Positions 15,468 to 23,890 of a DNA stretch of 64,000 bases are shown one piece after another. Both the position numbers and the translations under genes were made by a program. Position 1 is the stretch's first letter, and the number at the start of each line of letters is the position of its first letter. Origin of the DNA: Actinobacteria bacterium HGW-Actinobacteria-4 (GTDB taxonomy: Bacteria; Actinomycetota; Actinomycetes; Actinomycetales; Demequinaceae); NCBI GenBank assembly GCA_002841315.1, contig PHEW01000006.1, positions 62,001-126,000 of the forward strand, read 5' to 3'. A model generated the notes under the pieces. That model saw only the letters and a program-made list of their open reading frames with translations, did no database searches and was not told where the DNA came from.

Positions 15468-17674
15468 CGCAGCCCGTGCGGGAGGGCTGCGCAGTGGACG
15501 ACCTCAAGCCGTTGCGTTGACCTCGTCAGGGCCACATAGAGATCGCCGGGGCGGGACGCGATGCTCGCGGGTTCCACCACCACGGTGACGTCGAACTCAA
15601 GTCCCTTGGACTCCCGGGCGGTCAGGACTGTGATCTCCGCGTCCGCGACCGCGCCACGCACCCTGGCTCGTAGGTCGTCGGGGACAACGATGCCCACCAA
15701 CCCACCTCCGCTACTGGCAAGGCGATCCTGGTGATTCTGGGCGATTCGCGCGGCGTCAACCACGGCATCGGCCGCCTTCGTGAACCGCACCGCATCATCG
15801 ACTTCGCGCGCCGCTCGTAAGTCGCTCACAGGCAGTGCCGACGAGCGGGCAAACTCTTGTGCCACGCGCGCCACCTGCGCGGGGATGCGGTAGCTAATGG
15901 TGAGTTCACGCAGCGCCCAGGAGTCGTTGAACAGCGGATCCATGGTCTCGGGCCACCAGCGCGTGCCAGCGCTCGCGGTGGTTTGCGCTACGTCGCCAAC
16001 GATCGTGAACGACCGCGTGGGGCAGCGGCGTAGCAACATACGCCAGGCCATGGGCGAGAGCTCCTGCGCCTCGTCCACCACCACGTGCCCGTAGGTCCAG
16101 GTGCGGTCCTTGCCTGCGCGTTCGGCCACGCTAAGCCGCGACTCGCCGCCCTGCATGCGTGCCGCGAGTGTCTCCGCATCCACCTTGATCATGCTGCCAG
16201 CACCAAAGGACTCGATGACCTCCTTCGCGTACTGGAGCTCTTCTTTGGTTGCTCCATTGCGTTGACGCTGGGCCGTTGACGGCATCTCCCCAAGGAGCTC
16301 TGCCGCTTCGTCAAGGAGGGGCCCGTCCGCATCCGTAAACGGGGCCACCCGGGCCCGCTGCAAGAGTGCGCGTTCGGTAGGGGAGAGAGCACGGGCTGCG
16401 TGGTCCAGCAGGTGGGGCTGTGCGAACAAGTCCTGAAGGAGTTGGGCTGGCGTGATGGGCAGCCAGCTCAAGTTGAGCGCCACCCGCACACGCTTGTCGT
16501 CCCTCACGTCACGCTCAAGAGCGATCCGATCCTCGTCGCCAAAGCTGTGGTCGAGCTGCTCCATGAGTTGTGCCGTCAAGCGCGCAATCATGTCTTTCGC
16601 AAACACGGCTCGCGCTTGATTGTGAGGCCTGCCGTCGCGTCGCGCCTTCGCTTGTGCGTCCTTCACGTCTGCGCGCCGGATCGTCACCGTGCGCCCGTCG
16701 ATGGTGAACTCCTGATCGCTACGAGGCAGCCGTTGGCGCTCACGGACGGCGGCCCTGATGACCTCGGCCATGACGGCGCGTCCCTTGAGTTCAGCAACGT
16801 CGTCGCGGTCTACTGCGGAGGTGTCGATGCCGTGCACCAGGCCTGCGAGCGTGGTGCTGACCGCGCCAGTCTCGCCAAGTGACGGAAGCACGTGGTCGAT
16901 GTATCGCAAGAAGGTGCGAGAGGGGCCCACCAACAGCACTCCCTTGCTTTCGAGTTGCTGGCGGTGGTGGTAGAGCAGGTATGCCGCGCGGTGCAAAGCG
17001 ACGGCGGTCTTGCCGGTTCCAGGTCCCCCTTGGACCACGAGCGCGCCGTGCATGGGGGCGCGGATGACGGCGTCCTGTTCGCCTTGGATAGTTGCGACGA
17101 TGTCGCCCATGCGCCCCGTGCGGCGGGCGCCGAGGGCGGCGAGCAGTGCGCCTTCGCCAGCGAGGGCTTGGTCTGCCCCTGACTCGCGCAGCGCGTCGAC
17201 GTCGAGCACGTCGTCTTCAACGGCCGTCACCGTGCGGGCCTTCGTGGTGAGGTGGCGCCGGTTGACCACACCACTGGGGTTCGCCGCGGTGGCAGAGTAG
17301 AAGGCTTGAGCTGCTGGTGCCCGCCAGTCGGTCAGTAGGGGAATGTGGTCGGCGTCTGAAAGGCCGATGCGGCCTACGTAGCGACGTTCACCGGTCGCGA
17401 GGTCGAGCCGCCCAAAGCAGAGGCGGTCTTCTACGGCGTCCAGCTGTGCGATGCGGTCCTCATACAGGGTGGCGAAGGCGTCTCGCTCAGACCGGTTCTG
17501 AGGCGATCCAGAGGGGCCGGACCGCCGGACATCCGCGAGCTTGGCACGGGCGTCATCGCGGAGGGCATCGAGGCGTCCGTAAAGAGTGTCGACGATCTGT
17601 TGCTCCATGGCGAGCCCGCCGCCTTCGGCCGTCAGGCTAGAGCTCGGGGCCGTGAGGCTGCGATCGTCGTGCAT
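15455..17674 (-). CDS. HelD-like UvrD/Rep-family helicase (RNA polymerase recycling factor type)
   Basis: The 739-residue superfamily 1 protein has an N-terminal coiled region (residues ~24-80) containing the RDAFATLYEDRIAQLDAV segment. Walker A GGPGTGKTAV lies near 216 and motif II VVVDEAQELSPMAW further on, with motif VI VALTRSTQRLEVV at the end. The pattern of N-terminal arm plus split ATPase, with the GRIGLSD...LLTDWRAPAAQAFY block, is that of HelD, which removes RNA polymerase from DNA. A role in DNA repair cannot be excluded. A GATAAT box at 17721-17726 on the minus strand is a possible -10. Confidence 0.82.
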   Translation of the reverse strand: MHDDRSLTAPSSSLTAEGGGLAMEQQIVDTLYGRLDALRDDARAKLADVRRSGPSGSPQNRSERDAFATLYEDRIAQLDAVEDRLCFGRLDLATGERRYVGRIGLSDADHIPLLTDWRAPAAQAFYSATAANPSGVVNRRHLTTKARTVTAVEDDVLDVDALRESGADQALAGEGALLAALGARRTGRMGDIVATIQGEQDAVIRAPMHGALVVQGGPGTGKTAVALHRAAYLLYHHRQQLESKGVLLVGPSRTFLRYIDHVLPSLGETGAVSTTLAGLVHGIDTSAVDRDDVAELKGRAVMAEVIRAAVRERQRLPRSDQEFTIDGRTVTIRRADVKDAQAKARRDGRPHNQARAVFAKDMIARLTAQLMEQLDHSFGDEDRIALERDVRDDKRVRVALNLSWLPITPAQLLQDLFAQPHLLDHAARALSPTERALLQRARVAPFTDADGPLLDEAAELLGEMPSTAQRQRNGATKEELQYAKEVIESFGAGSMIKVDAETLAARMQGGESRLSVAERAGKDRTWTYGHVVVDEAQELSPMAWRMLLRRCPTRSFTIVGDVAQTTASAGTRWWPETMDPLFNDSWALRELTISYRIPAQVARVAQEFARSSALPVSDLRAAREVDDAVRFTKAADAVVDAARIAQNHQDRLASSGGGLVGIVVPDDLRARVRGAVADAEITVLTARESKGLEFDVTVVVEPASIASRPGDLYVALTRSTQRLEVVHCAALPHGLRYEP

Positions 17675-17824
17675 GGAAGACCCTTCGCTTTCTTGGCGTT
17701 ACCCACCAGGGCAGTCATCCATTATCGCAAACGTTGCGCACGGCACCGACCAAGCCCCGTGGCTCGGGACCTGGCGTTGGCGGCGTGTGTGCCGCGCACA
17801 GGGGCATGAAAGAATGGTTGGTCT

Positions 17825-18745
17825 ATGGAAAATCCACTCGTGAGTTGGGACGCCGAGGGCGTCGAGGCTTGGTCGCGCGCGGCCAAGGGGCAGCGCCCGG
17901 TGCTGATGCATTCGTTGCGCGGGTTCATCGACGCGGGTAGGGCCGGTGCGCTCGTGGCAGACCACATTCTCTCCCATGGGGACCCCGTGCGGGTGGCGTC
18001 GTTCGACATCGATGTCCTGCTTGACTACCGCTCGCGCCGGCCGGAGATGACGTTCGCGGTCAACGAGTGGACTGACTATGACGAGCCGCACCTCGAACTC
18101 GACATGGTCGAAGACCGCGAGGGTACGGCGTTCCTCTTCTTGCACGGTTTTGAGCCCGACATCCGGTGGGAGGGCTTCATCGCCGCAGTACGCGACGTTG
18201 TCGAGCGGCTAGGTGCCGGTCTGACTTTGGGAGCCCACGGCATTCCGATGGCGGCCCCACACACGCGGCCCCTCACCGCGACCGTCCATGGCACACCCCA
18301 GGACGCGTTGCCGGACTCTCCGAGCCTGTTCGGCACGGTCACGGTCCCGGCGTCGGCCCAGAACCTCATGGAGTACCGCTTTGGTCAGTGGGGCCTACCC
18401 GCGATTAACGTGGCGGTTCATGTTCCGCATTACCTGTCTCAGTCGGCCTACCCACAAGCCGCGCAACGGGCCATGGAGTACATCGAGGACGTCTCCGGGC
18501 TGGTGCTCGCGCCAGGCGACCTTGACGAGGCAGCCGCGACCGCGACCGTGGAGATCGAGCGTCAGATGGCGGAGTCCGACGAGGTCCAGGCGCTTGTTCA
18601 CGCGCTCGAAGAGCAGTACGACACCTACGTTTCCGCCAGGGAGGGCATGGTGCCGATCGACGGCACGTTGCCGTCAGCCGACGAGTTGGGCGCCGAGTTT
18701 GAGAAGTTTCTTGCCCAACAACGGCGAGAATTCCCCCCAAACTGA
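17825..18745 (+). CDS. PAC2 family protein
   Basis: The 306-residue protein matches actinobacterial PAC2-family proteins, named after a proteasome assembly chaperone. Recognisable blocks are LRGFIDAGRAGALVADHIL, DEPHLELDMVEDREG, FLFLHGFEPDIRWEGF and HVPHYLSQSAYPQAA, with a helical C-terminus. No proteasome, Pup or Mpa genes are nearby. In actinobacteria lacking a proteasome its role is unknown. The start has no obvious Shine-Dalgarno. It is divergent from the HelD-like gene. Confidence 0.8.
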   Translation: MENPLVSWDAEGVEAWSRAAKGQRPVLMHSLRGFIDAGRAGALVADHILSHGDPVRVASFDIDVLLDYRSRRPEMTFAVNEWTDYDEPHLELDMVEDREGTAFLFLHGFEPDIRWEGFIAAVRDVVERLGAGLTLGAHGIPMAAPHTRPLTATVHGTPQDALPDSPSLFGTVTVPASAQNLMEYRFGQWGLPAINVAVHVPHYLSQSAYPQAAQRAMEYIEDVSGLVLAPGDLDEAAATATVEIERQMAESDEVQALVHALEEQYDTYVSAREGMVPIDGTLPSADELGAEFEKFLAQQRREFPPN

Positions 18746-18891
18746 CAAAACGTGCCATGATTGGTGTGGTTGCAGATACGTAGTGTGCAAGAACCTGTCT
18801 GGCTTTCCGGGCGTGGGACAAAGCATTGCGGCGACAAGGTGGGGCACAGTGCCCTCCTTCCCGTCTCCGGGCAGTACAGATAGGAAACAAC
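18746..18891 (+). promoter_or_regulatory. cold-shock gene promoter/leader region
   Basis: The 146-bp region before the cold-shock gene holds a possible -35 CTGACA at its start with TGTGGT 17 bases on, and a palindromic GGGCAC-A-GTGCCC (18842-18854) in the transcribed part. A long structured 5' leader is typical of csp mRNAs. The promoter match is weak. Confidence 0.35.
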
Positions 18892-19095
18892 ATGGCACAG
18901 GGATCTGTGAAATGGTTCAACGCTGAAAAGGGCTTCGGCTTCATCGCACAGGACGGCGGCGGCGCCGACGTGTTCGTGCACTACTCAGCGATCGTCACCG
19001 ACGGCTACAAGAGCCTCGACGAGGCACAGCGTGTCGAGTTCGAGGTCACCGAGGGACCCAAGGGTCCTCAGGCAGAGCAGGTTCGCCCGCTCTAG
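18892..19095 (+). CDS. cold-shock domain protein
   Basis: This 67-residue CspA-family OB-fold nucleic acid chaperone has RNP1 (KGFGFIAQ, residues 14-21) and RNP2 (DVFVHYSAI), and full family length. The start is ATG 18892 ([10 protein letters not shown]), 7 bases after TAGGAAAC, a weak ribosome-binding site. It is monocistronic, with a strong terminator 21 bases after the stop. Whether it is cold-induced or constitutive cannot be told from the sequence. Confidence 0.95.
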   Translation: MAQGSVKWFNAEKGFGFIAQDGGGADVFVHYSAIVTDGYKSLDEAQRVEFEVTEGPKGPQAEQVRPL

Positions 19096-19116
19096 TCGTT
19101 CATTCGACTTCTTAGG

Positions 19117-19146
19117 CAGCCGCTCACCCTTCGGGGTGGGCGGCTG
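19117..19146. terminator. intrinsic terminator of the cold-shock gene
   Basis: A 13-bp stem, CAGCCGCTCACCC (19117-19129) against GGGTGGGCGGCTG (19134-19146), closes on a TTCG tetraloop with one T-G wobble and is followed by TTCTTGTT. The last codons and stop of the opposing spermidine-synthase-like gene lie inside this hairpin, so it may terminate in both directions. Confidence 0.9.
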
Positions 19147-19975
19147 TTCTTGTTGGTGCGGCTTCTGTTGGTGCGGCCGATGCCATGGCACGGCCCGCGC
19201 TACGGTTCCAGAAGGGATCGACACCAGTAGGTAGCGGAGCCGACGCGGCGTAGCGACGCAGCGCATCAGTGTCGACAGTGTCGCCAGCCACGAGCACCAC
19301 GTTGCCCCGGCGGCGGCCCTTCATGATCGCTGGCTCCGCGACCGCGACCACTCTCCTGAATGTTGCGCGAGCGGCCAGCGTATCTGCCAGCCCGGTGGCC
19401 TTGCCGGGCCACACCCCCACGTTCGCCACCACCATGCCACCGGGCCGCACCACGCGGCGCGCATGCATCCACCACTGTTCGTTAGCGAGGTGCTCTGGCG
19501 TTGTCGCACCCGCGAACGCATCGCGCACCACAAGATCCAGGCTGTCGGCGTGCCGCGTCGCGAGGGCATCGAGGCCGTCTTGGGTGCGAATGCGCAGGCG
19601 GGGAGCGCGGGGTAGGTCCCACCAGTCGCGGACTAGTTCGGGGAGCACCGTGTCGATGTCGACCGCGATGTGACGCGATGAAGGGTAGTGGTGGCATAGG
19701 TAGCGCGGGAACGTGCACGCCGCTGCACCAACGTGAAGCGCGAGCATAGTCGACGGTGGTTGCCACGCAGCGACAGCTGCCGCGAAGTGTCGCATGTACT
19801 CAAAGTCAAGGTGACGCGGGTCGGTGCGCATGACCGAACTGGGAACGTTGTTGACCCACACAGACGTTGAACCATCAGACTCGTCACGCAGTTCCACCAA
19901 TCCGGAACTGATGCTCATGGGAACTCCGCGAGCTACTCCCGGAGCGATCTGGGTGGGCGGCGGGGTTCGCGACAT
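19124..19975 (-). CDS. spermidine synthase-like SAM-binding protein
   Basis: The 283-residue protein shows a Rossmann methyltransferase/spermidine-synthase fold: PSSVMRTDPRHLDFEYMRHF as in SpeE-like N-termini, ALHVGAAACTFPRYL at the ligand loop, IAVDIDTVLPEL (acidic strand 2 end) and DLVVRDAFAGATTPEHL. The DAFAG motif replaces the DSTDP-type gatekeeper of true spermidine synthases, so the substrate is uncertain. These proteins are often annotated as fused or orphan SpeE-like proteins. ATG 19975 is favoured because TAGGGT lies 7 bases upstream (leaderless pattern). The C-terminus is Ala/Thr-rich and encoded within the neighbouring terminator. Confidence 0.75.
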   Translation of the reverse strand: MSRTPPPTQIAPGVARGVPMSISSGLVELRDESDGSTSVWVNNVPSSVMRTDPRHLDFEYMRHFAAAVAAWQPPSTMLALHVGAAACTFPRYLCHHYPSSRHIAVDIDTVLPELVRDWWDLPRAPRLRIRTQDGLDALATRHADSLDLVVRDAFAGATTPEHLANEQWWMHARRVVRPGGMVVANVGVWPGKATGLADTLAARATFRRVVAVAEPAIMKGRRRGNVVLVAGDTVDTDALRRYAASAPLPTGVDPFWNRSAGRAMASAAPTEAAPTRTAAHPEG

Positions 19976-19982
19976 GTCAGTC

Positions 19983-19988
19983 ACCCTA
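19983..19988 (-). promoter_or_regulatory. -10 box, leaderless-type start of the SpeE-like gene
   Basis: TAGGGT on the minus strand lies 7 bases before ATG 19975, the TANNNT-N6-8-start pattern of leaderless actinobacterial transcripts. No Shine-Dalgarno is visible. Confidence 0.45.
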
Positions 19989-20064
19989 ACCCGGTGGGCT
20001 AGTCGGATGAGCTTTTGGCAACTAGAATGGTAGTCACAACGCTTGAGTGCAAGGGAGGATCACG

Positions 20065-20436
20065 ATGCCGCTGTCTGAGTATGAGCAGCGCGTGCTCGAA
20101 GAGCTTGAGCGTGATCTTGGTGCTGACCCCAAACTAGGACACGCCATGTCACGTGGTCCGCGCTCGCGCGGGCGGATGACGTGGGCGGTGCTGGGCGTGA
20201 TGGTCGGTTTGGGAACTGTCCTTGCTGGCACCGTGGCCCAGACCCCCATTGTCGGAATCGTGGGTTTCGCGCTCATGATCCTCGCCGCATTGTGGGGAAT
20301 GCTTGAGCCGCGAAAGCCAGCCAAGGGACCCGCAGGTGCGAAAGGTGTCGCGTCCAAGAGCTCGCCTCAAGACCCCGGGTTCATGCGCCGCGTTGAAGAG
20401 CGCTTCGAGCGCCGCCGCGAACAGGGCGATCTGTAG
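20065..20436 (+). CDS. DUF3040 family membrane protein
   Basis: The 123-residue protein begins MPLSEYEQRVLEELERDL, the hallmark of DUF3040, followed by two TM segments (about 37-80) and a basic C-terminus. The family is restricted to actinobacteria and its function is unknown; it is often found near the division cluster. ATG 20065 is preceded by GGGAGG. Its last 56 bases are antisense to the 3' end of the transglutaminase gene. Confidence 0.88.
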   Translation: MPLSEYEQRVLEELERDLGADPKLGHAMSRGPRSRGRMTWAVLGVMVGLGTVLAGTVAQTPIVGIVGFALMILAALWGMLEPRKPAKGPAGAKGVASKSSPQDPGFMRRVEERFERRREQGDL

Positions 20437-22594
20437 TCTCCGCTGCCCGCGCCTGGTCGACCTCGACCATCACGGTGTCGACGCACGCCATGAGTTCAGG
20501 CCCGTCTTCCTGAGTACCTGCGGGCGCGTAGCGGTGGTCTGAGACCGCGTTGCTGAGACGTGTGAGGGCCTCAACTGCCGGTGCTGACAGTCCGTAGCCG
20601 TAGAGTTCCATGCGCGAACGCAACTGGTGTGAAGCCTCGTGCGGGGTCAGCGTGGGCGACCAGGTGAGGTCGTCACCAAGCCGTTCATGGAGCGCGTCCC
20701 AGGCGCCTTCGGCCCCGCCGCGTGCATGCCGGGCCATGACGCCCCCTGATCTCCACACCCACCAACCGACCGCGAGTGCGAGCGCGAGTGCGCCAAGGAC
20801 GAGCCACCACCACACGGAGACTGCTGCGTCGCCTACGGGCGGTGTCACGGGAGCCACTGGGCCCGTTGGGTTCTCGGGGACCACAGGCGGCGGTGCCTGC
20901 TGGCCGCCTTCAAGGACGTCGCGTGGGACGGGGAGTTGGTTGGACAGAGGGTCCGCCCATTGAGGTGGAGAGCCCGTCTGAACCGCCGGAGTGGGCTCAA
21001 AACGAACCCAACCGCGGCCAGGGAAATACAGTTCCGGCCACGCGTGCGCGTCCCCGCCGCGGATGGCGTAACCGCCGTTGCCGTCGGACCGGCCACCGAG
21101 AAACCCGACTGCCAGCCGCGCGGGGATGTCGAGCGAACGCGCCATGATCACCATGGTGCTCGCGAACTGGACGCAGTACCCGGTCCGATCGTCCAGGAAG
21201 GTGGAGATCGAATCGCCCCCGCTGGGGGACACGGAAACGTCGTAGGTGAACTCCGAGGGGTTGCGGAGGTACTGCTGCAGCGCGAGAGCCTGCTCGTAGC
21301 GTGTGGTCGACGCGGAGGTCACGCTACGTGCGAGATCCTGGACCCGTTGAAGATCCACGGCGGGGGAGATCGTGAGGTAGCGGGGGTCGGAGGGGTCCGC
21401 GCCGCCGAGGTTGAGCGCGGTCTGGGCATCCTGGAGAGCCTGGGCGTCGTGATAGGCGAGGTCAGTGACGACTTGGAAGTTGAGGCCCTGAGTGCTGGCC
21501 CCCTGCGAAAAGACCTCGTCGAGTTCCGCGTCGTAGAACCAGTCGCCGTCCACAGTGACGGTGCGCGGTGCGACCGGTAGCGGGAGGTTCCGTTCGGTGA
21601 GCGTCTGTACGCGAATGTCGATGCGCTGACGGGTCCGGTTGCTCCAGTTCTCGACCTCGATGGGCCACAGCACGCCACCGGTCGCGGGGCGCTGCGACGG
21701 GTCGGGATCGCGCCGTATCCACGCCGTCCCGTCGAAGTCCGTGAGCGCGTAGAGCCTGAAAGAGTCGGGGCGAGTTCCGGTGACCGTGTAGGTCATCACG
21801 GTGGATTGGGAGTCCGTTGTCAATGAGTTGCGTAGGTCCAAGGCAAGGTTGAGGCGAGTGGCCGTGTCGAAGGTGTCGGGGGTTTGGATGCGGGGGATAG
21901 CTCCCCACCCATTGCCTCCCAGCGCGGTGGGAGTGACGAGCACCACCGCCACCAGGGCTACCGTGGTGGCTGTCAGCGCGGCGCCAATGGACGGGGGTCT
22001 CTCTGACGATGGTCCGCGCCTGGTGAGAGCCATCGCGGCCAGCCATGCGGCGAGCGCGACTAACAGGGTGACGGTGGGAACGCGGTACTGGAAGATGACG
22101 GCGGGCAACCACGGCAGAATCAACACCGCTCCAGCAGAAGCCACCGCGCGCCAGGAGACCGCGAGGTGCTCCGCGATCAGGAACAGCGCGATCACTGTGG
22201 CGCTCACTAGGCCCACGAACTCGGGCACGGCCTCGACTGGCGCCGGGGTAGTGGCGGCATGGTCGATGCCTACGCGAATTGCCTCCGCGAGGTCGGCGAA
22301 GGCCCCTGGCGTTGGCACGATCCGGCGTTCACCATCCTCGTTCCGTGCGAACGCGGGGATGAGGAACACCATCGCGGCGACGGCACCAACGAGCGATGGC
22401 ACCACACGCGAACGCGACAACATGCGCGCCGCGATGACGGCGAGCATGACGAGCACGAGCAAGAAGCCGGTGGTCCGCAACCAGCCTCCCAGTTCGATGA
22501 TGGCGCTTAGTCCCCAGACTCCGAGCAATGACGCAAGGGCGACGAACGGTGTCGCTATCCACGGACTACGCCCCGTCTGCGCGATGCCGCTCAC
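20381..22594 (-). CDS. transglutaminase-like membrane protein (TgpA/DUF3488 type)
   Basis: The ~737-residue protein has a block of N-terminal TM helices (first ~210 residues). A large extracytoplasmic region follows, with the transglutaminase core: GYCVQFASTMVIMARSLDIPAR (catalytic Cys near 473) and GDAHAWPELYFPGRGW (catalytic His). Another TM segment (SVWWWLVLGALALALAVGW) and a cytoplasmic DUF4129-like tail complete it. The catalytic residues are kept, but the reaction is unproven; the Pseudomonas TgpA homologue is essential for viability. GTG 22594 overlaps the DUF58 stop (GTGA) and starts the protein just before TM1. Confidence 0.85.
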   Translation of the reverse strand: MSGIAQTGRSPWIATPFVALASLLGVWGLSAIIELGGWLRTTGFLLVLVMLAVIAARMLSRSRVVPSLVGAVAAMVFLIPAFARNEDGERRIVPTPGAFADLAEAIRVGIDHAATTPAPVEAVPEFVGLVSATVIALFLIAEHLAVSWRAVASAGAVLILPWLPAVIFQYRVPTVTLLVALAAWLAAMALTRRGPSSERPPSIGAALTATTVALVAVVLVTPTALGGNGWGAIPRIQTPDTFDTATRLNLALDLRNSLTTDSQSTVMTYTVTGTRPDSFRLYALTDFDGTAWIRRDPDPSQRPATGGVLWPIEVENWSNRTRQRIDIRVQTLTERNLPLPVAPRTVTVDGDWFYDAELDEVFSQGASTQGLNFQVVTDLAYHDAQALQDAQTALNLGGADPSDPRYLTISPAVDLQRVQDLARSVTSASTTRYEQALALQQYLRNPSEFTYDVSVSPSGGDSISTFLDDRTGYCVQFASTMVIMARSLDIPARLAVGFLGGRSDGNGGYAIRGGDAHAWPELYFPGRGWVRFEPTPAVQTGSPPQWADPLSNQLPVPRDVLEGGQQAPPPVVPENPTGPVAPVTPPVGDAAVSVWWWLVLGALALALAVGWWVWRSGGVMARHARGGAEGAWDALHERLGDDLTWSPTLTPHEASHQLRSRMELYGYGLSAPAVEALTRLSNAVSDHRYAPAGTQEDGPELMACVDTVMVEVDQARAAETTDRPVRGGARSALQRGA

Positions 22595-23883
22595 TCCATG
22601 TCTCCGGCCGTGATCATTGAGGCCCAGATGTTCTCGAGGTCTCCGTTGGTCGAGGCGGTGGCGGTACGCCATCCGGCTCGACGCAGCGATCGCATCGTTT
22701 CCTGTGCGGTCTCTGCTTGAGCGACGTTGTCTGACGTCCGGACCATGGCCCACGCTCGGCCGCTGTCTCCCAGGGGGACAAGGGCGTCGAGTGCGTCTCG
22801 TTCAAGGGGCTCGAAGACTCCCACGATGACCTCTCCGTGAGTGGCGTCGTGAGCGGCTTGATTGGCGGCGTGGATGAGGTGGGCCGTGGCTGCGTTGATC
22901 GATACCGGGCTCTTGAGGTCGACAGTCTGGTTGAGGATGGCCGATCTACCTGCCTCGGCGCCGTGTTCGCCTACGTGGCGCGAGGCGTCGGGATTGAGGC
23001 CCGCGCCTAGGAGCCGGACCGGGTGGCCCGCGTCGAGCACGCTCAGCGCGATCGACGCCGCAGCAGTGATTGACCATTCGAGTGCCACGGGATCGCGCGG
23101 CAAGTCCATGATGACCGTGGCGGGGCGACGTCCGGCGCGTTCGTCTGACCTGACCAGCATGGTGCCGCGGCGTGCCGAGCTTGGCCAGTGCACGCGGCGC
23201 AGGTCATCGCCCTCGCGGTAGTCGCGAAGCGAGGCGTCGTCGGCAGACGGCGTGCGCGCGCCGATGACGACGCGGTCGGCGTGGCCCATCAGGGCGCCGG
23301 CGGCTGCGGAGAGGTCGACCACTGGTGGCCAGACAGGAATGTGCTCTGCCTCACCTACCGAGGTGTCCGCCCACAGCACACCAAAGGGGTCTGAGGAGTG
23401 CACAAGCGCAGGCCCCAGGGGCCACCGCCCACGGCGAGACGGCAGCAAGGTGTAGGTCAGGGTCAGCGAGGTCTCGGTTCGGGCTACCGTCGCTTTGGTT
23501 CCCATGCCGCCGGTGAGTTCCGAGGCTGCTTGTTCCCGGATGTCGAGACTATTCGTGAGTGTCCGGCGCAGACGTGACCGGGCGGCCGATGCCGCGTTCC
23601 CGGACTGGATCGACACGATCACCTTGCCTGGCACTCCAGCGGTGAGGGGGCGGGGGATCACTTCGCGTCGCGCATAAGGAAAGCGCCGCAAGAAGGTGTT
23701 GATGGACAACAGCATCCACAGCCCTGCGACAACGACGGCGCTGACCATGGTCACGCCTGCGTACACGAGGATGGGGTTGGCAAGCCCAACACCGACGCCC
23801 CCTGCCATGACGCCGAACCCGATCAGGCCCCAGCCCCGCGAGGTCATCACGGTTTCTGACGTAGTCTCCGGGGCGGCAGTCAT
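22591..23883 (-). CDS. DUF58 domain-containing protein
   Basis: The 430-residue protein has two N-terminal TM segments (about 20-65), a beta-rich middle region and the DUF58 signature DYREGDDLRRVHWPSSARRGTMLVR, followed by a vWA-like region (TVIMDLPRDP). DUF58 proteins are encoded with MoxR ATPases and transglutaminases and are thought to be MoxR clients. ATG 23883 leaves a 7-base gap after the moxR stop. The three genes form one operon running away from mraZ. Confidence 0.88.
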   Translation of the reverse strand: MTAAPETTSETVMTSRGWGLIGFGVMAGGVGVGLANPILVYAGVTMVSAVVVAGLWMLLSINTFLRRFPYARREVIPRPLTAGVPGKVIVSIQSGNAASAARSRLRRTLTNSLDIREQAASELTGGMGTKATVARTETSLTLTYTLLPSRRGRWPLGPALVHSSDPFGVLWADTSVGEAEHIPVWPPVVDLSAAAGALMGHADRVVIGARTPSADDASLRDYREGDDLRRVHWPSSARRGTMLVRSDERAGRRPATVIMDLPRDPVALEWSITAAASIALSVLDAGHPVRLLGAGLNPDASRHVGEHGAEAGRSAILNQTVDLKSPVSINAATAHLIHAANQAAHDATHGEVIVGVFEPLERDALDALVPLGDSGRAWAMVRTSDNVAQAETAQETMRSLRRAGWRTATASTNGDLENIWASMITAGDME

Positions 23884-23890
23884 GGGCGTG

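Noticed and set aside
17726-17738. CGCAA-ACG-TTGCG inverted repeat as a second LacI-type operator before the HelD-like/PAC2 pair
   Set aside because: The symmetry is odd-centred with only 5-bp arms, unlike the even CG-centred LacI operator at 6438; too weak to call, though it overlaps a GATAAT -10 candidate (17721-17726).
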